From: Rhodococcus koreensis
GTDB lineage: Bacteria > Actinomycetota > Actinomycetes > Mycobacteriales > Mycobacteriaceae
Length of the DNA stretch: 64,000 nt
Assembly (NCBI RefSeq): GCF_900105905.1
Contig: NZ_FNSV01000005.1
Location: 1,674,001-1,738,000 of the forward strand
Direction of reading: 5' to 3'
Part shown: in pieces, positions 1 to 8,603 of the stretch
Numbering within the stretch: position 1 is the first letter of the stretch
Layout of the letters: each line of letters begins with the position of its first letter
Program-made: the position numbers and the translations under genes
Notes under the pieces: model-generated
What the model was told of the DNA's origin: nothing
Seen by the model: only the letters and a program-made list of their open reading frames with translations
Databases searched by the model: none

Positions 1-57
1 CCGCCGGTGCGCGTCTGTGGGCTGTGCCCTGAGCGAACACCGGCAAACCGGCGCCGC

Positions 58-738
58 CTAGACCAGGCCCAGCACGGCCATGCGTTCGGCGTGCATCTCC
101 TGCATGCGGTCGAACAGTGCGACGACGCCGTTGAGGTCGCCGGACGCGGAGATGACGAGTTCGGTCAGCGCCTCCCGCTGCGCCAGGACGAACTGCGCCT
201 GGGTAATGGCCTCGCCGAGCAGTCGCCTGCCCCACAGCATGAGGCGGTCCTTGTCGCGGTTGCTGGCCTTGATCGCCTGCTGCACCTCGTGGACGACGAA
301 CTCGGAGTGGCCGGTCTGCGAGAGCACCTCCTCGACGGTGCGCGACACCTCGGCGGGCAGCGAGTGCCCGATCTCGCGGTAGAAGTCCGCGGCGATCCCG
401 TCACCGACGTACGCCTTCACCAGCGCCTCGAGCCACGTCGAGGGGGTGGTGGACGCGTGGTAGTTGTCGAGGGCGCGGACGAACGGATCCATTGCCTCGA
501 AGATGTCGAAGCCGCGCGCGGTCAGCGCCTTCTCGAGCATCTCGAAGTGGCCCATCTCGGCGGCCGCCATGCTCGCGAGCGCCACCTTGCCCTGCAGGGT
601 CCGCGCCATCTGCGCGTCCTCGGACAGCCGGTAGAACGCGGAGATCTCGCCGTATGCGAGGACCGCGAAGAGTTCACCGACGCCGGGGTGATCAGCGGGA
701 ATCGTGGAATCAGTGGATGCAGGGGTGTTGGGCTCCAT
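58..738 (-). CDS. Ferritin-like (MiaE-like) diiron-fold protein, Rv3210c type
   Basis: This is a 226-residue protein of the ferritin-like four-helix family, seen in actinobacteria beside the DEAD-box helicase gene. Helix-borne acidic and His residues typical of diiron carboxylate proteins are visible: Glu31 in a YGEISAF segment, the E61-x-x-H64 motif (EMGH), and later a GHSEF...HE segment. Family members resemble tRNA-(ms2io6A) hydroxylases, but the substrate here is not known and I do not assign one. The start is the ATG at 736-738 (MEPNTPAS); upstream in-frame sequence lacks family character. It is divergent from the helicase gene, as in M. tuberculosis. Confidence 0.8.
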   Translation of the reverse strand: MEPNTPASTDSTIPADHPGVGELFAVLAYGEISAFYRLSEDAQMARTLQGKVALASMAAAEMGHFEMLEKALTARGFDIFEAMDPFVRALDNYHASTTPSTWLEALVKAYVGDGIAADFYREIGHSLPAEVSRTVEEVLSQTGHSEFVVHEVQQAIKASNRDKDRLMLWGRRLLGEAITQAQFVLAQREALTELVISASGDLNGVVALFDRMQEMHAERMAVLGLV

Positions 739-1090
739 GGCGCCACAGCCTAATGCGTCGAGCAGTGATGTTTGCCATGCGTAACCAGTTGTGGAGCGTT
801 CTCCGGCTACAATGATCGTGGGCAACCGCTCGTCACCACGTTCGTCTCCGCAGAGAACGCTGTTCGAGTGATGATCGATCACGATCCGATCGGCGGTTCC
901 CACCGATAATGTGCGCGCACCTGATCGACGGTCCCAGCCGCGCCTCGCCGAAATCTTCGATTTCTGCGCTGAGGCAGAGGCAGGATCGACTCGGAAGAGG
1001 ACATCGACGAGCGTCGACTGGGAAATCGGGCCGACCAGCGGCCTGGCCCTTACCTCGTGCGTGCGTGCAGCTACGAGGAAGGCCAGACCC
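739..1090. other. Intergenic promoter region between ferritin-like gene and helicase
   Basis: About 350 bases between two divergent genes must hold both promoters. The only clear signal is a GAGGAAGG ribosome binding site at 1075-1082, just before the conserved helicase coding sequence. An in-frame ATG at 911 and a GTG at 1061 are also open, but the protein they add (about 60 residues) is low-complexity and Arg-rich. I see no RNA gene here. Confidence 0.5.
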
Positions 1091-2689
1091 CTGAGCAAGA
1101 TCACTGTCGACCATGAAGACGACGCCACCGAGACCACGCTGTCGGCGCAACTCGACTCCACACACGTCGCCCCCACTTTCGCCGAACTCGGAGTGCGTGA
1201 CGAGATCGTCCGCTCTCTCGACGAGATCGGCATCGAGCGCACGTTCGCCATCCAGGAGCTGACGCTCCCCCTCGCCCTCGCCGGCGACGACCTGATCGGT
1301 CAGGCCCGCACGGGCATGGGCAAGACATTCGGTTTCGGCGTCCCGCTGCTTCACCGCATCTCCTCCGGCACCACCGGGACGGCCGCGCTCGACGGCACTC
1401 CCCGCGCGCTGGTCATCGTCCCCACCCGCGAGCTGTGCATCCAGGTCACCAAGGACCTCGAGGGCGCCGCGAAGTACCTGAAGGGCGAGAAGAACAAGCC
1501 CCTCGAGGTCCTCGCCATCTACGGCGGCCGCCCGTACGAGACCCAGATCGCGACGCTCCAGAAGGGCGCCGACGTCGTCGTGGGCACCCCCGGCCGTCTG
1601 CTCGACCTCGCCAACCAGGGCCATCTGATCCTCGGCAAGGTGGAGGTGCTCGTTCTCGACGAGGCCGACGAAATGCTCGACCTCGGCTTCCTGCCCGACA
1701 TCGAGCGCATCCTGAACATGGTGCCGGACAAGCGCCAGACGATGCTGTTCTCGGCGACCATGCCGGGCCCGATCATCACGCTCGCCCGCACGTTCCTCAC
1801 CCAGCCGACGCACATCCGCGCCGAGCAGGCCGACGACTCGGCGGTCCACGACCGCACGAGCCAGCACATCTACCGGGCTCACGCGCTCGACAAGGCGGAG
1901 ATGGTGGCCCGCGTGCTGCAGGCCGACGGCCGCGGCGCGACGATGATCTTCACCCGCACCAAGCGGACCGCGCAGAAGGTGTCCGACGAACTCGCCGAGC
2001 GCGGTTTCGCCGTCGGTTCCGTGCACGGCGACCTCAACCAGATTGCCCGCGAGAAGGCACTCAAGGCGTTCCGCTCGGGCAAGATCGACGTGCTCGTCGC
2101 GACGGACGTCGCGGCCCGCGGTATCGACATCGACGACGTCACGCACGTCATCAACTACCAGTGCCCGGAGGACGAGAAGACGTACGTCCACCGGATCGGC
2201 CGCACCGGCCGCGCGGGGCGTACCGGCATCGCCGTTACGCTCGTGGACTGGGACGACATCCCCCGCTGGCAGCTCATCGACAAGGCTCTCGGCCTCGGTA
2301 TCCCGGATCCGGTCGAGACGTACTCGAGCTCCCCGCACCTGTACGAGGAACTGTCGATCCCGGCCGAGGCGACCGGCACGATCAAGCGCCCCCGGGTCGA
2401 GAAGGCTGCGCCCGCACAGAGCGAGAACACCGACACCGAGCGGCGCGAGAACACCGACACCGACAACGGTGAGAAGGCCGAGCGCACGGAGCGTCCGGCA
2501 CGCACCCGCACCCGTCGCCGCACCCGTGGTGGCCGTCCCGCGGACTCGGTGGGCCCCAAGTCGCCGGAGCCGACCGCACCCGAATCGGCAGCTCCGAGCA
2601 CGGACGCCGACGGCGAGAATTCCAAGCCCCGCCGCCGCCGTCGCCGCCGGACCACGAAGGTCGGCGCCGCCGCGACGAACGCGGAGTAA
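1091..2689 (+). CDS. DEAD-box ATP-dependent RNA helicase (RhlE/DeaD type)
   Basis: This is an RNA helicase for RNA remodelling, similar to M. tuberculosis Rv3211. All motifs are present in order: Q motif (FAIQELTLP), motif I ARTGMGKT, PTREL, TPGRL, motif II DEAD, SAT, and motif VI HRIGRTGR. The C-terminal tail of about 130 residues is low-complexity, with a repeated ENTDT unit and then Arg runs, typical of RNA-binding tails. The start is uncertain. A CTG at 1091 sits 8 nt after the GAGGAAGG site and gives LSKITVDHEDD; GTG 1061 and ATG 911 are in-frame alternatives. The next gene starts 9 nt after its stop, so they are probably cotranscribed. Confidence 0.9.
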   Translation: MSKITVDHEDDATETTLSAQLDSTHVAPTFAELGVRDEIVRSLDEIGIERTFAIQELTLPLALAGDDLIGQARTGMGKTFGFGVPLLHRISSGTTGTAALDGTPRALVIVPTRELCIQVTKDLEGAAKYLKGEKNKPLEVLAIYGGRPYETQIATLQKGADVVVGTPGRLLDLANQGHLILGKVEVLVLDEADEMLDLGFLPDIERILNMVPDKRQTMLFSATMPGPIITLARTFLTQPTHIRAEQADDSAVHDRTSQHIYRAHALDKAEMVARVLQADGRGATMIFTRTKRTAQKVSDELAERGFAVGSVHGDLNQIAREKALKAFRSGKIDVLVATDVAARGIDIDDVTHVINYQCPEDEKTYVHRIGRTGRAGRTGIAVTLVDWDDIPRWQLIDKALGLGIPDPVETYSSSPHLYEELSIPAEATGTIKRPRVEKAAPAQSENTDTERRENTDTDNGEKAERTERPARTRTRRRTRGGRPADSVGPKSPEPTAPESAAPSTDADGENSKPRRRRRRRTTKVGAAATNAE

Positions 2690-2698
2690 CCAACCACC

Positions 2699-3910
2699 GT
2701 GCTCGCACCTGAGCGGCGCTCACGCGCCGATCTCGTCGTCGCCGCCGGAATCGCCGTCGCGGTCGTGGTCGCCCTCACCGTCGTGTGGTTCCGCAGCGAT
2801 GCCCGGGGCACCACCTCGGTCACCGCCGCCGAGCCGCCGCCTGCGCTCGTCACGGCCCTGACGGTCCCGGAAACACTGAGCCCGATCTGGGACTCCGTCA
2901 GTTCCGCCACAGCGCCCCTCGTCGTCGGTGGTGCTGTCGTCACCGCCGAGGGCGGCGACGTCGTGGGCCGGGACCGGATGTCGGGCGCCGAGCTGTGGCG
3001 GTACGAGCGTGATCTCGACCTGTGCGGTGTGACGGCGTCGTGGGAGAAGGTGGTGGCCGTGTACCGCGACGACCGCGGATGCTCTCAGGTCACCGAACTC
3101 GACGGCGGCACCGGTGAGCGTCTGGCGCAGCGGAACAGCGACGCCGATCCCGCGGTGACGCTGACGGCCGACGGAACCTATGTCGCGTCCCGCGGCGACC
3201 GCCGTCTCGAACTGTGGCGCTCCGACCTCGTGCGCACCGTCGAGTACGGGCGGGTGGACGCGCCGGTGAACCCCAAGAAGCAACCCCGCAGCGGATGCAC
3301 GCTGATCGACGCCGGTTCGAGCAGCAGCAGGCTGTCCGTGCTCGAGCGCTGCCCCGGCGAGGTGGCCGATCGTCTGACGGTCATGAACCCCTCGCCCAAG
3401 GACAATCAGGAACCCGAGGAGTACGGGTCGAGCGTCCTGGCGGGTGTCGACGCCGGCGTCGAGGGTGCGCGCATCCTCGGGGTGTCGGGCGAGACCACGG
3501 CCGTCTACCTGCCCGCGGGCAGGACGACCGGACCGCGGATCGGCCTGTTCGACGGCACCGGCAACGCCGTGTCCGAATACGCGCTCGCCCTGAAGATCGG
3601 ACCTGATCCGGTCACGTCCGCGAGCAGTTCGGTGGTCACCTGGTGGACCGGTTCGGATGTCGTCTCGTTCGGCGCGTCCGATCTCGTTCCCCGCTGGACC
3701 TTCCCGGGCGCTCTCGGCCCCGGCGCCGTGATGGCCGGAAACCTGCTGGTTCCGGTGGAATCCGGGATCGCCGTGCTCGATCTGTCGAACGGCGCGTTGC
3801 TGCGCACGATCCCGGTCGCGCGGGACACCACGACCGGGCCGATCACCACGACGGTGGCCGGCGACGTCGTGCTCGAACAGCGCGGTGACGGTGTGGTGGC
3901 GCTGCGCTGA
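2699..3910 (+). CDS. Membrane-anchored PQQ-like beta-propeller protein (Rv3212 type)
   Basis: This 403-residue protein has one N-terminal membrane segment (about residues 12-29, Ala/Val-rich) followed by an extracytoplasmic domain. That domain contains repeats such as VVGRDRMSGAELWRYE and IAVLDLSNGALLRTIPV, which look like PQQ/WD-type propeller blades. A Cys-rich pair (LDLCGVTAS and DRGCSQV) could form a disulfide. The start is the GTG at 2699, directly after the helicase stop. M. tuberculosis has the same pair (Rv3211-Rv3212). The function is unknown; an envelope role is inferred from topology only. Confidence 0.75.
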   Translation: MLAPERRSRADLVVAAGIAVAVVVALTVVWFRSDARGTTSVTAAEPPPALVTALTVPETLSPIWDSVSSATAPLVVGGAVVTAEGGDVVGRDRMSGAELWRYERDLDLCGVTASWEKVVAVYRDDRGCSQVTELDGGTGERLAQRNSDADPAVTLTADGTYVASRGDRRLELWRSDLVRTVEYGRVDAPVNPKKQPRSGCTLIDAGSSSSRLSVLERCPGEVADRLTVMNPSPKDNQEPEEYGSSVLAGVDAGVEGARILGVSGETTAVYLPAGRTTGPRIGLFDGTGNAVSEYALALKIGPDPVTSASSSVVTWWTGSDVVSFGASDLVPRWTFPGALGPGAVMAGNLLVPVESGIAVLDLSNGALLRTIPVARDTTTGPITTTVAGDVVLEQRGDGVVALR

Positions 3911-3919
3911 GGTCGCCGC

Positions 3920-4333
3920 TCAGGCGGGTTCGGCGAACACCACGAGGTAGCCGTCGAGATCGCGGAGCCAGATCTCGCGATGTCCCGCATTAGGATTGAC
4001 GTGCACGTCCGTGACCACGTCGACTCCCGCCTCCCGCGCCCGCGCGACGGTGCCGTCGAAGTCGGTCGTCTCGAACCAGATCGCCACCCCGTTTCCGCGC
4101 GCGAGTGACGGATCGCCGAGGGGGCCGTGGTGGTGGCCTTCGTCGAGTCGGTGCAGTTGCAGGATCATGTGCCCGTCGACGAGGAGTTGCTCGTAGTCCT
4201 GCCCACCGTGACCGCTGCGTGCGTTCAGGACCTTCCGGTACCACTCGCCTGCCCGTTCGACGTCGTCGACGGCGAGGAGCGGCTGAGCCCGCATCGTCAG
4301 CGTGTTGTTGCGAGGTGTGTCCGAGACCGTCAT
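3920..4333 (-). CDS. VOC (glyoxalase/bleomycin-resistance fold) protein
   Basis: This 137-residue protein has the paired beta-alpha-beta-beta-beta units of the vicinal-oxygen-chelate family. The first unit starts near residue 15 (QPLLAVDDVERAGEWYRKVL). The second has AIWFETTDFDGTVARAREAG, and the end reads IWLRDLDGYLVVFAEP. Possible metal ligands include His/Glu in LQLH and HREIW. Such proteins can be glyoxalases, dioxygenases or drug-binding proteins, and sequence alone does not decide. It lies 62 nt downstream of the GlxA-family regulator on the same strand, so it may be in its operon. The block is not at this position in M. tuberculosis. Confidence 0.8.
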   Translation of the reverse strand: MTVSDTPRNNTLTMRAQPLLAVDDVERAGEWYRKVLNARSGHGGQDYEQLLVDGHMILQLHRLDEGHHHGPLGDPSLARGNGVAIWFETTDFDGTVARAREAGVDVVTDVHVNPNAGHREIWLRDLDGYLVVFAEPA

Positions 4334-4395
4334 GCGCCGAACGTTAGCGCCGGACGCTCCCCCGCTCTTGGACGAATGGGCACACCGTGCGCCCG

Positions 4396-5382
4396 TCAGC
4401 GGAAGGTGGCGCGGTACGCGGAGGGTGAGACGCCGACGGTGCGCGCGAGGTGTTGCCGCAAGGAGGTCGCGGTGCCGAATCCCGCGGCCCCGGCCACGTC
4501 GTCGACCGGCAGGTCGGTGTTCTCCAGCAGTTCACGGGCGCGGGTGATCCGCTGCTCGAGAATCCACTGCGTCGGCGACATCCCCGTCTCGGCGCGGAAT
4601 CGACGGGTGAACGTGCGCACGCTCATCGACTCCCCCGCAGCCAGTTCCCGCAGCGACAGCGGCTGATCGAGGCGGGCCAGCGCCCGTGCCCGCGCGCCCG
4701 ACGTCGACGCACCGTCGGCCTCCGGGACGGGCGCGGTGACGAACTGCGCCTGACCGCCGCTGCGATGAGGCGGCACGACCGTTCCCCGCGCCACCTCGTT
4801 GGCCACCGACGCACCGTGGTCGACACGAATCATGTACAGGCACAAATCGATTCCGGATGCGACACCGGCGGCGGTGAGCACGGTGCCGTCGTGGGTGTAG
4901 AGCACGCCGGGGTCGAGGTGCACGTCCGGGTAGAGCCTCCGGAACGCGTCCGCCGACTTCCAGTGCGTCGTGGCTCGCCGGTTCTCCAGCAGGCCGGCGG
5001 CGGCGAGAACGAACGATCCCGTGCAGATCGAGGCCACCCGGGTGCCCGGCCGGATGTGCGCGAAGGCGTCCGCCAGGTGGCGGGGCAGTCCGCCGTCCTC
5101 CGGCGGCTCGTAATCCTGATCGGACGCCGGTACCACGACCGTGTCGGCGGTGCCGAGCAGCGCCGGGCCGTGCTCGACCGACAGCGTCACGTCGGTGTCG
5201 GTCCGGACGATGCCGGGCTCGAGGGCGCACGTGAGGACCTCGTACAGCGGTTCGCCGTCCCGCGATCGCGCTTCGCCGAACAGTCGGTGGACGATTCCGA
5301 ATTCAATGGGAAGCAGGCCGTCGCGCACGAACACGACGACGCGGTGGCGGCGCGCGGGCCGTTCGCCGCTCGATTCGGACAT
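4396..5382 (-). CDS. GlxA-type transcriptional regulator (DJ-1/PfpI domain plus AraC HTH)
   Basis: This 328-residue protein has an N-terminal DJ-1/PfpI-like domain (about residues 13-185) and a C-terminal AraC-type double helix-turn-helix (about residues 225-325, with LRELAAGESMSVRTFTRRFRAE and DDVAGAAGFGTATSLRQHL). Cys120 lies in the nucleophile-elbow motif SICTGSF, the position of the reactive Cys in DJ-1 proteins. Many family members sense small molecules; the ligand here is unknown. It is divergent from the flavin oxidoreductase gene, with a 9-residue-pair inverted repeat at 5435-5449 between them, which suggests it controls that gene and the downstream VOC gene. Confidence 0.9.
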   Translation of the reverse strand: MSESSGERPARRHRVVVFVRDGLLPIEFGIVHRLFGEARSRDGEPLYEVLTCALEPGIVRTDTDVTLSVEHGPALLGTADTVVVPASDQDYEPPEDGGLPRHLADAFAHIRPGTRVASICTGSFVLAAAGLLENRRATTHWKSADAFRRLYPDVHLDPGVLYTHDGTVLTAAGVASGIDLCLYMIRVDHGASVANEVARGTVVPPHRSGGQAQFVTAPVPEADGASTSGARARALARLDQPLSLRELAAGESMSVRTFTRRFRAETGMSPTQWILEQRITRARELLENTDLPVDDVAGAAGFGTATSLRQHLARTVGVSPSAYRATFR

Positions 5383-5434
5383 GGCCCGATTATTTCACAT
5401 AGTGTCTCACCGGCCACTGGTGCGGCGACGTACG

Positions 5435-5449
5435 CCGATCCATGATCGG
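5435..5449. promoter_or_regulatory. Inverted repeat CCGATC-CAT-GATCGG, candidate operator
   Basis: A perfect 6-bp inverted repeat with a 3-nt spacer lies in the 100-nt divergent promoter region between the GlxA-type regulator and the flavin oxidoreductase, about 34 nt before the oxidoreductase start. Its position makes it a candidate binding site for the regulator. AraC-family sites are usually direct repeats, so this remains speculative. Confidence 0.3.
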
Positions 5450-5482
5450 AAGGGTCGACGGCGACCGAGCGAGAGGTGGACC

Positions 5483-6304
5483 ATGAAGATCCTCTGGGTG
5501 TCGGCACATCCCGAGCCGAAGTCCCTGAATGCGGCACTGCGCAGTGATGCCCTCGCGGCACTGCGCGGCGCCGGCCACGAGATCCGGGCCTCCGACCTGT
5601 ACGAGATGCGATGGAATCCGGTGGTGACCGCGGACGACTTCGCGCACGATCCGAGCGGCCGCCTCCTGGTGGGAGCGCGGTCCGGGCAGGCACTGACCGA
5701 GGGCACCCTGGCCCCCGACATCCTCGCCGAACAGCGCAAACTCGGGTGGGCCGACGCGGTGATCGTGCAGTTCCCGCTGTGGTGGTACGGCATGCCCGCG
5801 ATCCTCAAGGGCTGGTTCGACCGGGTGTTCGTCGAGGGTTACGGATACGGGGTGCGCCGCGAGGACGGCTCCACCCGGCGGTACGGCGAGGGGACCCTCG
5901 CCGGCAAGCGGGCGATGACCGTCGTCAGTTTCGGCGGCAGCGCCGACAGCGCAGGCCCGCGCGGAATCAACGGCCAGATGGACGAGGTCCTGTTCCCCAT
6001 CCACCACGGAATCTTCTGGTACACGGGGATGTCCGTGCTGCCCCCGGTCCTGATCGACAGCGCGGACCGGTTGCGCGCCGAGCACTACCCCGGCGTCGCG
6101 GCCCGCGTGATCGATCGCGTGTCCGGCCTGTTCACCGACGCGCCGTTGCCCTTCCGCTCACAGAACGGCGGCGACTACGACGAACGGTTCGTGCTGCGCG
6201 AGGACCGGGCACCCGGCGTCACGGGACTGCGCGCCCACTACGCCGACGCGGATTCCGCGGCGCACGGACCGGAGGCCGAAGTCCCCACCCGCTGCGCGGT
6301 GTAA
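5483..6304 (+). CDS. NAD(P)H:quinone oxidoreductase-like flavoprotein (flavodoxin-2 fold)
   Basis: This 273-residue protein is a member of the NQO1/MdaB-like family, which reduces quinones or related electrophiles by two electrons using FMN/FAD. It opens with the flavodoxin-like strand ILWVSAHPEPKSLNAAL (phosphate-binding loop) and contains the diagnostic QFPLWWYGMPAILKGWFDRVF segment near residues 96-116, which forms the flavin and quinone site. The ATG at 5483 follows a GAGAGGTGG ribosome binding site. It is divergent from the GlxA-type regulator and is followed 18 nt later by the SDR gene, so the two are probably cotranscribed. Confidence 0.9.
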   Translation: MKILWVSAHPEPKSLNAALRSDALAALRGAGHEIRASDLYEMRWNPVVTADDFAHDPSGRLLVGARSGQALTEGTLAPDILAEQRKLGWADAVIVQFPLWWYGMPAILKGWFDRVFVEGYGYGVRREDGSTRRYGEGTLAGKRAMTVVSFGGSADSAGPRGINGQMDEVLFPIHHGIFWYTGMSVLPPVLIDSADRLRAEHYPGVAARVIDRVSGLFTDAPLPFRSQNGGDYDERFVLREDRAPGVTGLRAHYADADSAAHGPEAEVPTRCAV

Positions 6305-6322
6305 CGTGTTCTAATTCACGGC

Positions 6323-7153
6323 ATGGCAACCTACGTGATCACCGGCGCGGCCTCGGGCATCGGGGCGGCGAGCCGCCACACCCTCGAGGCCGGCGGCCAC
6401 ACCGTCATCGGCGTCGACCTCGGCCACACCGACGTGACAGCCGACCTGTCGACCCCCGGCGGCCGGGCCGCGGCGGCGGCCGCAGTGACCGAAAGGAGCG
6501 GCGGCGTCGTGGACGGCCTCGTCTGCTGCGCCGGACTCGGATCGCTGTCCCACGTCCCGGGCGGCAAGCTGATCGCCGTCAACTATTTCGGGGCCGTGGA
6601 ACTCGTGACGGCCCTGAAGCCCGCCCTCGAGCGCGCGGACGGCGCTTCGGTGGTGGTGATCTCGTCGAGCAGCACCACCACCCAGCCCGGAGTTCCCGAA
6701 AATCTGGTGACGGCGTGCCTGCGAGGCGACGAGGCGGAGGCGGTGCGCATCGGCGACGAGGTGACCGCCATTCCCGCGTATCCGGCGTCCAAGCTCGCGC
6801 TGGCCTGGTGGGTTCGGCGAGAAGCGGTGCGGCCCGAATGGATCGGCAGCGGAATTCGGCTCAACGCGATCGCCCCGGGCATGATCGACACGCCGATGAC
6901 CAGCGGGGACGACCTCGACCCCGAACTGGCCAAGGCCCTGGACTTCTATCCGGTGCCGCTCGGCAGGCGCGGACGCCCGGACGAGATCGCGGCGCTCGTC
7001 GAATTCCTGCTCGGACCGGGGTCGACACTGTTCTGCGGAAGCGTCGTCTTCGCCGACGGGGGCACGGATGCCCAGCTACGCCAACAGGATTGGCCCGCCG
7101 CGTGGAATCCCACGCCGGAGGAACTTACTCGCCACTTCCAGGCGAGAACGTAG
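6323..7153 (+). CDS. Short-chain dehydrogenase/reductase (3-alpha-HSD/carbonyl-reductase-like)
   Basis: This 276-residue SDR has the nucleotide-binding motif TGAASGIG at residues 7-14, the CAG variant of NNAG (VCCAG), a Ser-rich catalytic strand, and the active-site YPASK. The long insertion between the Ser strand and YPASK (about 40 residues) and the end FADGGTDAQLR resemble the 3-alpha-hydroxysteroid dehydrogenase/carbonyl reductase subgroup. The substrate is not decided by sequence. It follows the flavin oxidoreductase closely. Its last 29 nt overlap the convergent ParA-like gene. Confidence 0.88.
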   Translation: MATYVITGAASGIGAASRHTLEAGGHTVIGVDLGHTDVTADLSTPGGRAAAAAAVTERSGGVVDGLVCCAGLGSLSHVPGGKLIAVNYFGAVELVTALKPALERADGASVVVISSSSTTTQPGVPENLVTACLRGDEAEAVRIGDEVTAIPAYPASKLALAWWVRREAVRPEWIGSGIRLNAIAPGMIDTPMTSGDDLDPELAKALDFYPVPLGRRGRPDEIAALVEFLLGPGSTLFCGSVVFADGGTDAQLRQQDWPAAWNPTPEELTRHFQART

Positions 7154-7922
7154 CGAGCTCGGATCCCGCCCAGTGCTTGGCGAGGTTCTCGGCCAGGTCC
7201 CGGTACGCCTGGGCGCCCTTGTTCTTGCGCCCCGCCAGGACCGTCGCACCCGACGCCGTCGCCTCCGCGAACCGCACCGTCCGCGGGATCGGCGGCGCGA
7301 GGACCGGCAGGTTGTAGCGGTCGGACACGTCGGACAGCACGTCCCGGCTGTGGGTGGTGCGCGCGTCGTACAGCGTCGGCAGCGCACCGAGCAGCACCAG
7401 GTCGGGGTTGGTGATCTGCTGCACCTCGGTGACCGTCCGCAGCAACTGCCCCACACCGCGGTGCGCGAGCGTCTCGCACTGCAGCGGAACCAGTACCGAC
7501 TGCGCCGCCGTGAGCCCGTTGAGCGTGAGCACACCGAGCGACGGCGGACAGTCGATGATGACCGTGTCGTAGTCGTCCAGCAGCGGCGCCAGAGCGCGCT
7601 TGAGGGCGAACTCACGACCGGGACGCATGAGCAGCAACGCTTCCGCGCCCGCGAGGTCGATCGTCGCGGGCAGGAGCGCGACACCGTCCTCGGTGTCGAT
7701 CACCGCTTCGCGCGCCCCCAGGTCACCCGTCAGCACCTCGTGGACGGAGGCGTCCAGGCGGTCCGGGTTGTGCCCCAGGGAGAAGGTCAGGCACCCCTGC
7801 GGGTCGAGATCCACCACCAGAACCTTCTGGCCCAGCCCGACGAGAGCTGCGCCGAGTGAGGCGACCGTGGTGGTCTTCGCGACCCCACCCTTCTGATTTG
7901 CCACTGCAAGAACCGTTGTCAC
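7125..7922 (-). CDS. ParA/Soj-like ATPase (orphan, Rv3213c type)
   Basis: This 265-residue protein belongs to the ParA/MinD deviant Walker ATPases. It has the deviant Walker A motif KGGVAKTTT, the DLDPQG switch and IIDCPPSLG. The Walker A carries Ala where the canonical form has Gly (KGGxGKT). I chose the GTG at 7922, which follows a TAAGGA site at good spacing; an ATG at 7982 is an in-frame alternative. No parB lies next to it, so it is an orphan ATPase, perhaps for positioning a protein or complex. M. tuberculosis has the homolog in the same place. Confidence 0.88.
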   Translation of the reverse strand: MTTVLAVANQKGGVAKTTTVASLGAALVGLGQKVLVVDLDPQGCLTFSLGHNPDRLDASVHEVLTGDLGAREAVIDTEDGVALLPATIDLAGAEALLLMRPGREFALKRALAPLLDDYDTVIIDCPPSLGVLTLNGLTAAQSVLVPLQCETLAHRGVGQLLRTVTEVQQITNPDLVLLGALPTLYDARTTHSRDVLSDVSDRYNLPVLAPPIPRTVRFAEATASGATVLAGRKNKGAQAYRDLAENLAKHWAGSELATFSPGSGE

Positions 7923-7991
7923 GGCTCGATCCTTACCTACTTCGTCGCCGGAGGCGAGCCATACACGCAGATTGACTGACATGATGGATGG

Positions 7992-8603
7992 ATGCCACCC
8001 AGTGATTCGCCGCGCGGCCGTCGGATCGTCCTCCTCCGGCACGGCGAAACGGAATGGGCCCGTTGGGGTAAACACACCGGCCGGACCGACGTCCACCTCA
8101 CCGAACTGGGTGAATCCCAGGCACGGCAGGTGGGCCCGGCGATGGACGCCCTCGCGCTACGCGACCCCCTCGTCATCGTCAGCCCGCGGCAACGCGCCCA
8201 GGAGACGGCGGAACTGGCGGGTTTGAAGATCCAGCGCACCTGGGACGCGCTCGCCGAATGGGACTACGGGATCTACGAGGGCATGACGACGCCCGAGATC
8301 CGGCAGCAGGTGCCGGACTGGACAGTGTGGACGCACCCGTGCCCGCGCGGCGAACAGGCCGAGCAGGTGCACACCCGCTGCGACCTCGTCCTGTCCGTCG
8401 CGCATTCCCAACTGGTCGACCGTGACGTGATCCTCGTCGGGCACGGCCACTTCTCCCGCGCGCTCATCGCGCGCTGGGCGGAGCTTCCCGTCAGCGAGGG
8501 GCGCCGGTTCGCGATGTCGCCGGGCGCGTACTCCGTCCTCGGCTTCGAGCACGGGGCGCAACAGGTGATCAGCCACAACGTGACGACGGAAGGTGCCCGA
8601 TGA
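7992..8603 (+). CDS. Histidine phosphatase family protein (Rv3214 type)
   Basis: This 203-residue protein belongs to the phosphoglycerate-mutase-like histidine phosphatases. It has the catalytic LLRHGETEW motif (phospho-accepting His of RHG) near residue 13, an acid residue region EWDYGIYEG, and the second catalytic His in LVGHGHFSRAL. The M. tuberculosis homolog was shown to be an acid phosphatase rather than a mutase; the same is inferred here. Its stop overlaps the start of the next gene (ATGA), so translation is probably coupled. Confidence 0.88.
   Translation: MPPSDSPRGRRIVLLRHGETEWARWGKHTGRTDVHLTELGESQARQVGPAMDALALRDPLVIVSPRQRAQETAELAGLKIQRTWDALAEWDYGIYEGMTTPEIRQQVPDWTVWTHPCPRGEQAEQVHTRCDLVLSVAHSQLVDRDVILVGHGHFSRALIARWAELPVSEGRRFAMSPGAYSVLGFEHGAQQVISHNVTTEGAR

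Noticed and set aside
833..2338. 501-codon open frame antisense to the helicase
   Set aside because: The helicase has all its motifs on the plus strand; the opposite frame has none.
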